Shown: one piece after another, positions 33,469 through 43,161 of the stretch
Position numbering within the stretch: position 1 is the first letter of the stretch
Layout: each line of letters begins with the position of its first letter
DNA from: JBBRCE01 sp038205115
Lineage (GTDB): Bacteria > Planctomycetota > Planctomycetia > Pirellulales > JBBRCE01
DNA: 64,000 nt
Direction of reading: 5' to 3'
Assembly (NCBI GenBank): GCA_038205115.1
Contig: JBBRCE010000006.1
Span: forward strand, 62,001 to 126,000
The notes under the pieces: model-generated
What the model was told of the DNA's origin: nothing
Database searches by the model: none
What the model saw: the letters and a program-made list of their open reading frames with translations, nothing else
Translations under genes and position numbers: made by a program

Positions 33469-35481
33469 CTACTTCGGTTCGATCGGCAAGTGCCATTGCT
33501 CGTCAAAGAAATCGGCCGCGACGATCTTGCCGGGCTTTTCGGCATCGGGCGGCGTGTTGAGATCGATCACGGCCCAGTCGGGCAGTTTGGGATTTTGCAA
33601 CGAGTTGGTGTGATCGTGGGCCTCGCGGAACGTCGGACCGCTGTTGAGTACGACGTAAGTTGGCGGCGCGGTGGCATTCGATTTTGCCGCGCGATTCGGA
33701 TAGATCATAATCGGCAAGTGATTCACGGCCGCATATTCCTGGCCTGCGACTTTGAGCGTTTTTTCGTCCCACGCGAGCGGCAAGAATTTCAGGCTGCTGG
33801 CGATCAGCGAGTTGGACGCGGGATCGCCCCACAGAATCAAGTTGTACTTGGCCGCGTCCGACTCGGTCACCTCGATATCTTTTTTGATACGCACATCGCC
33901 GCGGAACAGTTCTCGCCAGCGCTTGATCTGATGCGCCGACTCGAAATCAACCCACTGCTGCACACGCCGGTTTTTCGATTTGCTTGATGGTAGCACAAAC
34001 AGAAACGCGCTCATGAACGCGTCGTCGATGGGCCCTTGCAAACCGGGCGACTTGCCTTGGCTGGCGAGCGGCGTTTGTAAAGCCATCCATTTGCCGTTTT
34101 GCTTGCGGTAAAACTGAGTGTTGTCGACCGTTTGCCCATCAATGCTGATCGCACGGGGCAGTTTTGGCTTGGAATTCTGGAACGCAACAATGTTTTTGGT
34201 GGTGATGACCAACTGCCCATCGGGCTGATACGCGGCGTCCACGCGGCTGTCTTGCCAATGTCGCTCCAGGGCGGTGACTTCGACCCATTTCATGGCGTTG
34301 TAACGCAACGTGCGGGTTTGCAAATGCACTTCCGCAGGGTTTGGAGTGCGCCCGCTGGCGGCGCATTGATCGGCAAATTGCAACACATTCTCTTTCGACG
34401 CCGGATCGTATTTGTGTCCCATGCCAGGGCCAATCAGCCGTGTGAGCGTTTTTCCTTCGATTTTGAACGCTTCGGCCATGATGTCGGCCGATTCTTTTTG
34501 CTTGTCGATTTCGCCGCTGTAGGCCAGCATCGGCACGTTGAAGAGATTGCGGGTGTAGTCCGGCACGTCGTACAGTCCCCACAAGGTCTGCTCGTAGGCC
34601 GGTGGCAGTTTTTCCTTGGTGAGATGCTGGTAGCGAAGCACATCCACAAACCCCGCGCCCGCATGCACGCCGGCAAATCGCTCAGCGTAGTGCGCGCCGA
34701 CATGCCAGGCGCCGGCACCACCCATCGAAAATCCCATGAGCACGATTTTGTCTTGATCGATCTTATAGCGTTTTTTTACGGACTCGATGGCTTCGAAGAT
34801 ATCCACCTCGCCGGCCGATTTGTAGCCAACGCATTGCCGACCAAAGGGGTGCAGGACGATGGCCTTATCGGTTTTGATCTCGCCGCCGCTGGAATTCTTG
34901 GACCGCAAAAAATGCATGTCCGTATCTTTGTCGCCGCGACCGTGCAGCCAAACGTACAGCGGTGCCGGCTGACTCAAATCGAGCTTCTCCGGCACGACGA
35001 CGCCAAACGGCTGGAGCGAATCGTCAATGGACGAGCGATAAGCTAGCGCCACCGGCCCGCGCTGCGTCAGCCACGGCTGCTGAGACTTGGGTTGGCCAAA
35101 CGCGTCGAGTCGCACATTGGCGATTTTCAGGCATTCTTTGGCAACGCCAACATCTTGCGGCTTGTAGAACTCGTCGAAGTCCAAAGCGTATTGCATCGCC
35201 TTGGCGAAAATTTCCACGTCATCCATCACCGACAACGCGAGCGGGCCGGAGGAGCCGGGTTCGCCCGAGTTTTTCTGAGCAGGAAATCGTGAAATTCGCT
35301 GGCGGACGGCAATCACGCCGTCGGTTAATTCTTTTCTTTCCGCGGCAGTGATTTTAATGCCTTCAGGCGGCAAGACGCGCGGAATCTCTTTCCAGGCAGA
35401 CTCGGCGGCGACCAAACCGGCAACTCCGGGGACGAGGAGAAAAAGTCCGAACCAAATCGCCAGGACGCAGCATTTGCGCAT
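33469..35481 (-). CDS. Secreted alpha/beta hydrolase with prolyl-oligopeptidase-like domain
   Basis: 670 aa from the ATG at 35481, which opens a signal peptide (LAIWFGLFLLVPGVAGLVAA). The upstream open frame (to 35871) is antisense to the next gene. The catalytic domain has VWLHGRGDKDTD (oxyanion region), the Ser nucleophile in MGFSMGGAGAWH, and LIGPGMGHKYDP as a possible His. It probably acts as a prolyl-oligopeptidase or esterase outside the cytoplasm; the substrate is unknown. It is last on the minus-strand unit that begins with an ECF sigma factor, 92 bases after the DPKPV-repeat protein. Confidence 0.87.
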   Translation of the reverse strand: MRKCCVLAIWFGLFLLVPGVAGLVAAESAWKEIPRVLPPEGIKITAAERKELTDGVIAVRQRISRFPAQKNSGEPGSSGPLALSVMDDVEIFAKAMQYALDFDEFYKPQDVGVAKECLKIANVRLDAFGQPKSQQPWLTQRGPVALAYRSSIDDSLQPFGVVVPEKLDLSQPAPLYVWLHGRGDKDTDMHFLRSKNSSGGEIKTDKAIVLHPFGRQCVGYKSAGEVDIFEAIESVKKRYKIDQDKIVLMGFSMGGAGAWHVGAHYAERFAGVHAGAGFVDVLRYQHLTKEKLPPAYEQTLWGLYDVPDYTRNLFNVPMLAYSGEIDKQKESADIMAEAFKIEGKTLTRLIGPGMGHKYDPASKENVLQFADQCAASGRTPNPAEVHLQTRTLRYNAMKWVEVTALERHWQDSRVDAAYQPDGQLVITTKNIVAFQNSKPKLPRAISIDGQTVDNTQFYRKQNGKWMALQTPLASQGKSPGLQGPIDDAFMSAFLFVLPSSKSKNRRVQQWVDFESAHQIKRWRELFRGDVRIKKDIEVTESDAAKYNLILWGDPASNSLIASSLKFLPLAWDEKTLKVAGQEYAAVNHLPIMIYPNRAAKSNATAPPTYVVLNSGPTFREAHDHTNSLQNPKLPDWAVIDLNTPPDAEKPGKIVAADFFDEQWHLPIEPK

Positions 35482-35573
35482 CGATTCAACACCAGTGGTA
35501 AGAGGTTGGGCGTGACGATTTCGCCGCGCGGTTGGCAGGGATGCAAACGACGCGGGCCAGCGAGCGGGCAGCA

Positions 35574-36293
35574 TTACTTGGGCGTGGTGTCCATCGGATC
35601 GCGTGCGGCCCTGCTGTTGGCTTTGGCAATTTCCGCATGGAGTTCGATCAGCCGCGTTTCCACTTCCTGATCCTTGCCGGATTTCAACTTGGCGATCGAG
35701 GAATCGACGTTTTTCAACTTGGCCTCGGCGCGGGCGCGGTCCAATTCGAGAGCTTCCAGCTTGATTTGCACCTGTTCGTTGACGGCCGCGCGGAGTTCGG
35801 CTTCGGATGCCTCGGCTGGTGAAAGCGTCATGTGCGCCGCCATCAAGCGGATGCGTGAGTCGATTTTCCACTGACGCAATTCTAATTTGCCCCGCGGCGG
35901 ATCGTTTTTGGCAAGCTGCGCGATCCGGTCGGACGTGATCAGAATCTGATGCAGCGCTCGCTCATACTCGGCCGGATCGGTGGTTTTGAGCCGACTCAGT
36001 ACATCCGCCAATTCCGGATGCTGTTCGGTGACAAACGCCCACGAGCGGGCCTCTTGATGGGTTGTAAGCTTTTCTGGCTCTTTCGGCGGCTTGGCATCTG
36101 GCTTGCGATCGACAGGCTTGGGATCGACAGGCTTGGGATCGACAGGCTTGGGATCGATGGCCGGCTGTTGCGAATCGCTCAACAGCGGTTTTTTCTCCGA
36201 AATGAGGTCGGCTGCAGTGGTGTCTGCAGACAGCGAAACTGCGCCAATGCACAGCGCGAGCGTTGCCGCGGCAGTCAATCGAAACAGGGCCAA
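35574..36293 (-). CDS. Secreted coiled-coil protein with DPKPV repeats, ZraP/CpxP-like in style
   Basis: 239 aa. The start is a TTG at 36293: the GGAG eight bases before it lies in the last codons of the upstream gene. It gives a signal peptide (MALFRLTAAATLALCIGAVSLSA). A Pro-rich segment holds three exact DPKPV units. The C-terminal half is helical, with RIRLMAAHMTLSPAEASEAELRAAVNEQ and LELDRARAEAKLKNVDSSIAKLKSG; this 'L.a...Lt..q....L...' layout recalls periplasmic stress sensors of the CpxP/ZraP type. It sits directly behind the likely anti-sigma factor, so it may sense envelope stress. The relation is inference. Confidence 0.75.
   Translation of the reverse strand: MALFRLTAAATLALCIGAVSLSADTTAADLISEKKPLLSDSQQPAIDPKPVDPKPVDPKPVDRKPDAKPPKEPEKLTTHQEARSWAFVTEQHPELADVLSRLKTTDPAEYERALHQILITSDRIAQLAKNDPPRGKLELRQWKIDSRIRLMAAHMTLSPAEASEAELRAAVNEQVQIKLEALELDRARAEAKLKNVDSSIAKLKSGKDQEVETRLIELHAEIAKANSRAARDPMDTTPK
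36107..36151 (-). repeat. Three exact 15-bp tandem repeats (DPKPV units)
   Basis: GATCGACAGGCTTGG is repeated three times without a mismatch at 36107-36121, 36122-36136 and 36137-36151 inside the secreted coiled-coil gene, in frame, encoding a Pro-rich spacer. Copy number may vary between strains. Confidence 0.9.
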
Positions 36294-36295
36294 GT

Positions 36296-36886
36296 TTACA
36301 TCTCCTGCGGAATTTGGTCGCCCATCCAGCGTGGGCCACGCAATCCATGTAACATCCAAGCCGGAATCGGTGAATCGGCATCTTTGCTTTCACCGGCGGC
36401 ATCCTCGGCCAGTTCTTCAACCTGACCTGGCTCGGCAGCGCGTTTCTGAACGCGTGCCGGGTCAAAACGTGCCCACGCCGACGACAATTGATCGCGCGGC
36501 AAGGCCACTCGCTGTGCGTTCAGAATAGCGCGCGGCGCGCGGCTGCGTCCAATGCCAAAATTGAAAATCGAAAACGCGGCAATCAACAGCGAGGCTGCCA
36601 TCGCGCCTGCAAAAGCGGCCGTTGGCCAGCGTGCTCCGCCGGCGTTTGCCGCTTGCCTGCCTGAGAATGTCTGGGGCATCGACGTGCGTTCGACTGCAAC
36701 GGCGCAAGCGCCGCCATGCAATACAGCAACGGTGTGCGCCAACTCAACGGCCTGCGCCACGGCTTCGCGGGCCGACTGATCGCAGGCCAAGTGCAACTCG
36801 AAATCGCAAATTTCGTCGGGCGTCATTCGCCGCGCTACGTAGCGCAGTGCGCGCCATCCCAAATCACCACCGGCGTTAATGTCCAT
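36296..36886 (-). CDS. Membrane protein, likely anti-sigma factor
   Basis: 196 aa. The N-terminal part (WRALRYVARRMTPDEICDFELHLACDQSAREAVAQAVELAHTVAVL) has the helical layout of the anti-sigma domain of ECF anti-sigma factors, without the Zn-binding HxxxCxxC set. One membrane segment follows (AAFAGAMAASLLIAAFSIFNFGI, about 88-110), then an extracytoplasmic tail with two acidic stretches. Position supports the call: it lies 91 bases after an ECF sigma factor and abuts a secreted protein gene by two bases. The anti-sigma role is inference from context and layout. Confidence 0.72.
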   Translation of the reverse strand: MDINAGGDLGWRALRYVARRMTPDEICDFELHLACDQSAREAVAQAVELAHTVAVLHGGACAVAVERTSMPQTFSGRQAANAGGARWPTAAFAGAMAASLLIAAFSIFNFGIGRSRAPRAILNAQRVALPRDQLSSAWARFDPARVQKRAAEPGQVEELAEDAAGESKDADSPIPAWMLHGLRGPRWMGDQIPQEM

Positions 36887-36977
36887 AGAATGTTTTGAAT
36901 AACCTTGTTGACGTTGGGCCGCAATTTTCCGTCAGTCAGACCGGGCGAGTTAATCCCTTGCTCGATGTTTCAACAGG

Positions 36978-37601
36978 CTAACGCTCCATCTCATGCAGAA
37001 CCTCACGCAATCTGCGGAGCGCCGACTGCATGCGGGCGTAAACCGTCGCCAACGGAATCGCAAGGTCGGTGGCGATGGCGGCGTATGTTTTTTCGTCGTA
37101 AATTCGCATGCGGATGATCTGCCGCTGATGATCGTTCAAACTGCCTAACGCGCGGCGAACTTGCTGAATCGTTTCCATTCGGCAAGCTAACTCTTCAGGC
37201 GACTCCGCCAATTGTGGCGGATGTTGCCCAAGCGCGCGGGCCGCTTTGTCGCGGACGACCTGCCGGCGCCGATAAGTTAACGCTTCATTATAAGCGACTC
37301 GGAACAGCCAGCCTTTAATGGTTTCTTCGTGCGCCGTGTGCCCCCGTTCCACCGCCTTGGCAAAGGTGATTTGCAACACTTCGTTTGCAAGTTCCAGATT
37401 TCCAAGCACGCCCAGCAAAAAGCACCGCAATTCCTCGGCGTGCTCCTCATACAGCAAGGCTACGGTCACGGCGTCAATTCGCTTAACCAGCGCAACCTCG
37501 GCATCGCCGATCTCTAACTCGGGAATGACTGGACGCTGAGAATCGCCAGCGGATGCGTGCGATCCGGTTTCGGGCGATGGAGTCCAGTTATTGCGGGCCA
37601 T
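36978..37601 (-). CDS. ECF-subfamily RNA polymerase sigma factor
   Basis: 207 aa. Region 2 is VALLYEEHAEELRCFLLGVLGNLELANEVLQITFAKAVERG and TIKGWLFRVAYNEALTYRRR, and region 4 is LGSLNDHQRQIIRMRIYDEKTYAAIATDLAIPLATVYARMQSALRRL, with the helix-turn-helix. The region 1.1 and 3 of large sigma factors are missing, as in ECF types. It heads a unit with the likely anti-sigma factor, a secreted coiled-coil protein and a secreted hydrolase, so it probably directs its own operon in response to an envelope signal. Start is ATG 37601. Confidence 0.93.
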   Translation of the reverse strand: MARNNWTPSPETGSHASAGDSQRPVIPELEIGDAEVALVKRIDAVTVALLYEEHAEELRCFLLGVLGNLELANEVLQITFAKAVERGHTAHEETIKGWLFRVAYNEALTYRRRQVVRDKAARALGQHPPQLAESPEELACRMETIQQVRRALGSLNDHQRQIIRMRIYDEKTYAAIATDLAIPLATVYARMQSALRRLREVLHEMER

Positions 37602-37967
37602 AGCACTTGACTAGGACTAAGACGCGGCTGGAGGGCAAATTTTTATAGCGGACGACGAATTTCATCGTTTGCCGCCTGTTTCATTTATACACGGGAAAAC
37701 CAACCCAGGCGATAGGCAGCGACAAAACCACCCGTACTTGGCAAGATTTGCCGGCGAACCCCAACATAATGCGCTATATTGATCGGCGCGCTAGCTGCTG
37801 CAGTGGTGTGTCGCTCAGGTCAAACCGCACTTCCACCCATCCGGGCAATCACGTTAAACTAAGGCCGTTGCGACGGCTTGCCACTTAAGCTGGCATTTTG
37901 CGGAAAATGGCAGATTGCACGGCCTAGCCAGAGTTTGATTGCTTTTTTACGGATACGATGGAATCAA
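37602..37967. other. 366-base divergent intergenic stretch
   Basis: It lies between the sigma factor gene (minus) and a small membrane protein (plus). TGAAAC and TATAAA-like sequences occur on the minus strand toward the sigma gene, but I cannot match spacing to a known ECF promoter type. No gene or strong hairpin is visible. Confidence 0.5.
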
Positions 37968-38135
37968 ATGCCAAGCCTGGATGGTTGGGATTGGGTCTTG
38001 ATCGCCACGGCCAGCTTTGTGGCGGTCAGCGGGTTGGTTCGCCTCATGCGCAGCCATCGTCATCAAGTGATGAGCGAATTTCGCGCGAACATGGACGCCG
38101 AGCTGACTTCGCAAAATGCGACCGAAAAAAAGTAG
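37968..38135 (+). CDS. Small single-pass membrane protein
   Basis: 55 aa from the ATG at 37968, the second in-frame ATG. It has one hydrophobic segment (WVLIATASFVAVSGLVRLM) and a charged C-terminal tail (MSEFRANMDAELTSQNATEKK). No recognised family. It stands 88 bases upstream of miaB on the same strand. The start is chosen because the upstream part is not membrane-like; a ribosome binding site is weak, so this call is modest. Confidence 0.5.
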   Translation: MPSLDGWDWVLIATASFVAVSGLVRLMRSHRHQVMSEFRANMDAELTSQNATEKK

Positions 38136-38223
38136 CGGTGCGGCGTTCGATTTCCTTGCCAGCACGCAATTGTTAGAAAATACAGTTTCCGCAGTCCGCC
38201 TCTTCAACTGAAAACCCGTTCCG

Positions 38224-39645
38224 ATGCCCAAGCTGTATATCGAAACTGTTGGCTGCCAGATGAACATGCTGGATAGCGAGTTGGTGGTGGCCAGTTTGCG
38301 CAAAACGGGCTATGAACTTGTCAACACCACAGACGAAGCCGACACAATTCTGTTTAATACGTGCAGCGTGCGGCAACATGCCGAAGACAAGATCTACAGC
38401 GCGCTGGGCCGAATTCAACACGCCAAAAAAAGCCATCCGCACAAGATCATTGGCGTGCTGGGCTGTATGGCCCAGAAAGATCAGGAACTGATTTTCAAAC
38501 GGGCGCCGTTTGTCGATTTGATCGTGGGGCCCGGCCAGTTGCACCAAATTCCGCAACTCATTGCCGACATTTCCGCCGGCGGCTCGCGACGGATGGAAGT
38601 CAGTCTCGATCGCAAAGCGGCCAGCCGCGACGAAATCGAGCGTAGCTTCGAAAGCTTCGATCCGCTGCGCGATCCGGCTATGCGACCCTCGCCCTATCAG
38701 GCGTTCGTGCGCATTCAAATTGGCTGCGATAAATTTTGCACCTACTGCATAGTGCCCAGCGTTCGCGGACCCGAGCAAGGGCGGCATCCCGATCACATTG
38801 TTGCTGAAGCCCGCAAGCTGGCGGATGAAGGCTGCCGCGAAATTACGCTACTTGGGCAGACCGTCAACAGCTACCGCCACCGCGATGGGGATCAAACCAC
38901 GCGACTTTCGGACCTGCTTTACCGGTTACATGACATCGACGGCCTAGCACGATTGAAGTTTGTGACCAACTATCCCAAAGATATGACCGACGATCTGCTA
39001 CAGGCCGTGCGCGATTTGCCTAAGTGCATGCCCTATTTGCATGTACCGGCACAAAGTGGCTCAAACGATGTCCTGCGTCGCATGAAGCGCGGCTATACCA
39101 TCGAAGAATATCGCGAGACGCACGATCGGATTCGTGCCACGGTGCCGGAAGCTGTGGTCACCAGCGACTTTATCGTCGGCTTTTGTGGCGAAACCGAGGC
39201 AGATTTCGAGCAGTCGATGCAACTGGTGCGTGACTGCCGCTTTAAAAATAGCTATATCTTCAAGTACAGCGAGCGTCCCGGCACTAAGGGCGCCACCAAC
39301 TTTGCCGACGATATTCCGGAATACGTCAAGCGCCGTCGCAATAACGACCTGCTGGATGTTCAAAATGCGATTTGCCTGGAAGACAATTTGCCGTTTGCGC
39401 GGCAAACGGTGGAAATTCTGGTCGAAGGGCCAAGTAAGACCGCCAAGAAGCTGGGCGAAGACGATGGACCAATCATTCAATTGACCGGCCGCACACCGTG
39501 CGACCGTATCGTGGTGTTCGAAGGCAATCGCCGCCAAGTCGGCCAAATTTTGCCGGTGTATATCGACGAGGCCAACGCCTTCACGCTGTTTGGCAGCGTG
39601 GTTACGCGCGAAGTCGGCCCGCAGGTCTTTTCGCTGTCGATCTAG
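38224..39645 (+). CDS. miaB: tRNA-2-methylthio-N6-dimethylallyladenosine synthase MiaB
   Basis: 473 aa. Radical SAM methylthiotransferase that modifies A37 of tRNAs reading U-codons. The N-terminal UPF0004 domain has VGCQMNMLDSELV, NTCSVRQHAEDKIYS and CMAQKDQELI, giving three Cys for one Fe-S cluster. The radical SAM motif CDKFCTYCIVPSVRGPE (CxxxCxxC) follows, and a TRAM domain ends the chain (ILVEGPSKTAKKLGED to PVYIDEANAFTLFGSV). It is a complete enzyme of normal length. miaA is not in the window. Confidence 0.96.
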   Translation: MPKLYIETVGCQMNMLDSELVVASLRKTGYELVNTTDEADTILFNTCSVRQHAEDKIYSALGRIQHAKKSHPHKIIGVLGCMAQKDQELIFKRAPFVDLIVGPGQLHQIPQLIADISAGGSRRMEVSLDRKAASRDEIERSFESFDPLRDPAMRPSPYQAFVRIQIGCDKFCTYCIVPSVRGPEQGRHPDHIVAEARKLADEGCREITLLGQTVNSYRHRDGDQTTRLSDLLYRLHDIDGLARLKFVTNYPKDMTDDLLQAVRDLPKCMPYLHVPAQSGSNDVLRRMKRGYTIEEYRETHDRIRATVPEAVVTSDFIVGFCGETEADFEQSMQLVRDCRFKNSYIFKYSERPGTKGATNFADDIPEYVKRRRNNDLLDVQNAICLEDNLPFARQTVEILVEGPSKTAKKLGEDDGPIIQLTGRTPCDRIVVFEGNRRQVGQILPVYIDEANAFTLFGSVVTREVGPQVFSLSI

Positions 39646-39841
39646 GCGGTGAGCGAAGCAGCGCACATCTCGTCATCACCCGGCCGGGCGAAAACCGCGC
39701 GCGTTTTTCTGGCGAATTGCCGAATGACAGCAATCCGTCTCGAAACTACAATGACGTGTGCCCACCACAATGGAAACGACCTCGTCGGACGGGCTGTTTT
39801 GAGCACTTTCGACGACCTTCAATGGACTTCTTTAAATCTCC

Positions 39842-42800
39842 GTGGTGAACTCCTCGCTCTCGTCCGATCAGCTTCGTACGTATCTCGACGCGCCCCATGC
39901 CGCACAACACTGGCTGCGTGGATTGGGAGTGGTCGATTTGACGCGCGGACATGCCGACCTGGCGCGGATGGCAGCGGCTGGCGTCACGCTCGATCTGCTC
40001 GCCGACATTTGCGGCCAGTTGGCGCTGCATTTGCCAGCGGTCAGCGATCCGGATATGGCACTGAGCAACCTGGAACGCTTTGTCTCGGCCGCCCGTAGTC
40101 CGCTGGCGATTGGAGCCCTATTTGAGCGCGACCGCGACGCTTTGCCGGTCTTGCTGCAGATTTTTTCGACCAGCCAATATCTTAGCGACCTCTTAGTCAA
40201 CGATAGCGAAAGCTACGATTTGCTCCGTCTGACCGAGGGCGAGCCGGTGAGTCGCGAAGTGCTTGTGACGGAAGTGTGTGCCGAAATCGATGCGCTACTT
40301 GATGAGTCGGCCGTGTCGTCGGCGCTGCGTCGATTCAAGCGTCGCGAAACATTGCGGATTGCCTACGGCGATATCGTCCGCGGCCACCGGCTCGAAACGG
40401 TCACCAAGCAAATCTCTTACCTGGCCGATGCTATTCTCGAAGCGGCGGTGCGCGCCGCGCGCCGCGATTTGCAGCTCAAACGCGGAACGCCGCGCAATGC
40501 CAACGGCGAAGAAGCCCGTTTCGTGGCGATTGGGCTTGGCAAGCTCGGCGGCGAAGAACTCAACTACTCCAGCGATATCGACCTGGTGTTTCTCTACGAT
40601 AGCGACGGTGCCACCGATGGCGAGCGGCCGTTGGGGAATCGCGAGTTTTTCGAACGGCTAGCGCGCGGGGTAATCCGGCTGCTGTCGGAGTCCACGCCGC
40701 TGGGCGCCGCGTATCGGGTGGATCTGCGATTACGCCCAGAAGGCCAGCAGGGCCCAGCAATTTCCAACATCGAAGCGGCCTGGCAATATTACGATACGGT
40801 CGGTCGCACCTGGGAGCGGCAGGCATTTGTCAAAGCGCGGCCAGCCGCCGGTAATTTAGAACTTGGCCGCGAATTTTTGGCACACCTTGAGCCCTGGATT
40901 TATCGCCATTATCTCAATCGCGCGGATATCGCCGGCATTCGCGCTCTGAAGCGCCGGATTGAACATCGCACCGCGCGCGAGGGCGCGGATAGCCGCAATG
41001 TAAAGACCGGCCACGGCGGCATTCGCGATATCGAATTTGTCATTCAATTTTTGCAATTGCTGAATGGCGGCGACCTGCCGCAGGTGCGAACTGGAAACAC
41101 GCTGGACGCCATTGCCAGGCTTGAGGCCGGCGGTTGCTTGACGCAACAAGAGCGATCGATTCTGGAGGAGAATTACGCTTTTTTGAGAAAAATCGAACAT
41201 CGATTGCAAATTATGTTCGACTTGCAAACGCACTTACTCCCGGCCGCAGCCAACGAATTGACCAAAATCGCCATTCGGATGGGCTACCACGGCGAAGGGC
41301 GCGAAAGTGCGCTGGCCGCCTTCGAGGTCGATTACAAACAACGAACCGAATTAAACCGCAAAATTCTCGATCACTTATTGCACGACGCCTTTGGTGATGA
41401 TGAGCAGACGGAACCCGAAGTGGATCTGGTGCTCGACCCGGACCCGCCCGAAGAAGAAATCTTGGCGGTGCTCAGTCGGTACGCTTTTCGCAACGTGTCC
41501 GGCGCGTATACGAATTTAATGGAACTGACGACCGAGAAAATTCGCTTTCTGTCCACTCGCCGTTGCCGCCACTTTCTGGCGGCCATCGCCAAACGTCTGC
41601 TGGAGGCCATTGCCCGTACGCCCGATCCGGATAGCACGCTGATCAACCTGACGAATGTCAGCAACTCGCTCGGTGGAAAAGGCGTGCTCTGGGAGCTATT
41701 CAGTTTCAACCCGCCCGTGCTGCAACTGTATGTGGACGTTTGCTCGTGCAGCCCGTATTTGTCGAGCATCTTGATCGGCAATCCCGGCATGATTGACGAA
41801 TTGATGGACAGCCTGGTGCTTGACCGCCTGCCCACGTTGGACGGTCTTAAACGCGATCTGGCCGAATTGACGCACAATGCCGAAAGTCTGGATTTGATTC
41901 TGCACAGTTTCAAAAATGCGCAGCAATTGCGTGTGGGCGTGCGCGACATTCTGGGCAAGGACGATGTGCAGGCAATTACCGGAGCGCTGTCGGACATTGC
42001 GCAAGTCAGTTTGACAGAGATTGCCCGGCAAGAATATCAAAAGCTAGTTGCCAAGATGGGCGAGCCTATGTCGGCCGCCGCCGAAAGTCTCGGTCAACCT
42101 GCCGAGTTGATTTTGCTGGCGCTTGGTAAATTCGGTGGCCGCGAACTCAACTATTACAGCGATGTCGATCTGATCTTCGTCTACGATAGCGAAGGCTCGA
42201 CATTTCACACCCGTCGCTCGCGGCGCAGCGGCGAAACCAGCACGAATCAGCACTTTTTCAGCGAACTCGGCCAGCGGATCATCAAGTCGGCCAATCAGCT
42301 GGGCCCGTTCGGTCGGCTGTATCAAATTGACGCCCGGTTGCGGCCCACTGGACGCAGCGGGGCGCTGGCCACTTCGCTGGATGAGTTCGCGCGGTATTTT
42401 GCTTCGGATCAGGCGCAACTCTGGGAACGCCAAGCGCTTTGCAAGGCGCGTGTGGTTTATGGATCCGAGGCGGCCGCGCAGCGGATGATGGCGGCAGTGG
42501 CCGAAGCTGCTTATCCTCCGCCCAGCGAAGTCGATTTGGCGACCTCGATTCGCACCATGCGGCTGCGATTGGAAGACGGCGCCGGCGCGGGCAATCTCAA
42601 ACGTGGGCCGGGCGGCGTGGTCGATATCGAATTTCTGGTGCAATTGTTGCAACTGCGTCACGGCCGCGAAAATCCCAGCGTCCGCGAGCCGAACACTTTG
42701 GCCGCCATTGCCGCCCTCTACCACGGCGGTTATCTGGACCTCGAAGATTTCGAGTTCTTGAGTACCAGTTATCGCGTGTTGCGCGTGATTCAAATTCGCT

Positions 42801-42982
42801 TGCGCCTGCTTTACACCACGGCCCGCGATAACCTGCCCGACGATCCAATCGAACTGCAAAAACTCGCGCGGTTGCTGAGCTACCCAGATCGCGAAGTGCT
42901 GATGGCCGATTGCCGCATGTTAACACGCAACAACCGCGCGCATTTCGAGCGACTTGTTGGCGGCACGGCGCTGGTCGAATAA
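39842..42982 (+). CDS. glnE: Bifunctional glutamine synthetase adenylyltransferase/deadenylase GlnE
   Basis: 1046 aa, close to the normal size (about 950). It adenylylates and deadenylylates glutamine synthetase in nitrogen control. The two nucleotidyltransferase domains are visible: GLGKLGGEELNYSSDIDLVFLYD (deadenylylase half) and LALGKFGGRELNYYSDVDLIFVYD (adenylylase half), each followed by a DxRLRPxGxxGxxA segment (LRLRPEGQQGPAISN; ARLRPTGRSGALATS) and helical bundles. The start is the GTG at 39842. No PII gene is adjacent. Confidence 0.95.
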   Translation: MVNSSLSSDQLRTYLDAPHAAQHWLRGLGVVDLTRGHADLARMAAAGVTLDLLADICGQLALHLPAVSDPDMALSNLERFVSAARSPLAIGALFERDRDALPVLLQIFSTSQYLSDLLVNDSESYDLLRLTEGEPVSREVLVTEVCAEIDALLDESAVSSALRRFKRRETLRIAYGDIVRGHRLETVTKQISYLADAILEAAVRAARRDLQLKRGTPRNANGEEARFVAIGLGKLGGEELNYSSDIDLVFLYDSDGATDGERPLGNREFFERLARGVIRLLSESTPLGAAYRVDLRLRPEGQQGPAISNIEAAWQYYDTVGRTWERQAFVKARPAAGNLELGREFLAHLEPWIYRHYLNRADIAGIRALKRRIEHRTAREGADSRNVKTGHGGIRDIEFVIQFLQLLNGGDLPQVRTGNTLDAIARLEAGGCLTQQERSILEENYAFLRKIEHRLQIMFDLQTHLLPAAANELTKIAIRMGYHGEGRESALAAFEVDYKQRTELNRKILDHLLHDAFGDDEQTEPEVDLVLDPDPPEEEILAVLSRYAFRNVSGAYTNLMELTTEKIRFLSTRRCRHFLAAIAKRLLEAIARTPDPDSTLINLTNVSNSLGGKGVLWELFSFNPPVLQLYVDVCSCSPYLSSILIGNPGMIDELMDSLVLDRLPTLDGLKRDLAELTHNAESLDLILHSFKNAQQLRVGVRDILGKDDVQAITGALSDIAQVSLTEIARQEYQKLVAKMGEPMSAAAESLGQPAELILLALGKFGGRELNYYSDVDLIFVYDSEGSTFHTRRSRRSGETSTNQHFFSELGQRIIKSANQLGPFGRLYQIDARLRPTGRSGALATSLDEFARYFASDQAQLWERQALCKARVVYGSEAAAQRMMAAVAEAAYPPPSEVDLATSIRTMRLRLEDGAGAGNLKRGPGGVVDIEFLVQLLQLRHGRENPSVREPNTLAAIAALYHGGYLDLEDFEFLSTSYRVLRVIQIRLRLLYTTARDNLPDDPIELQKLARLLSYPDREVLMADCRMLTRNNRAHFERLVGGTALVE

Positions 42983-43161
42983 TCGGCCTGGTTTCGGACG
43001 ATGTTTCGAAGCCCCGAGCACGGCGAGTCGATCGAGCAATTCGGCGGTTCAATACACAGACTGCCACGAGTAGCAGACTTCGGACGGGGAGGAAGTTGTT
43101 TCGTCGTCGTTCCCTAGCGAACTCCGACGCGCTGTTCAGCCTGCGGAATTGCTGGAAGCTC

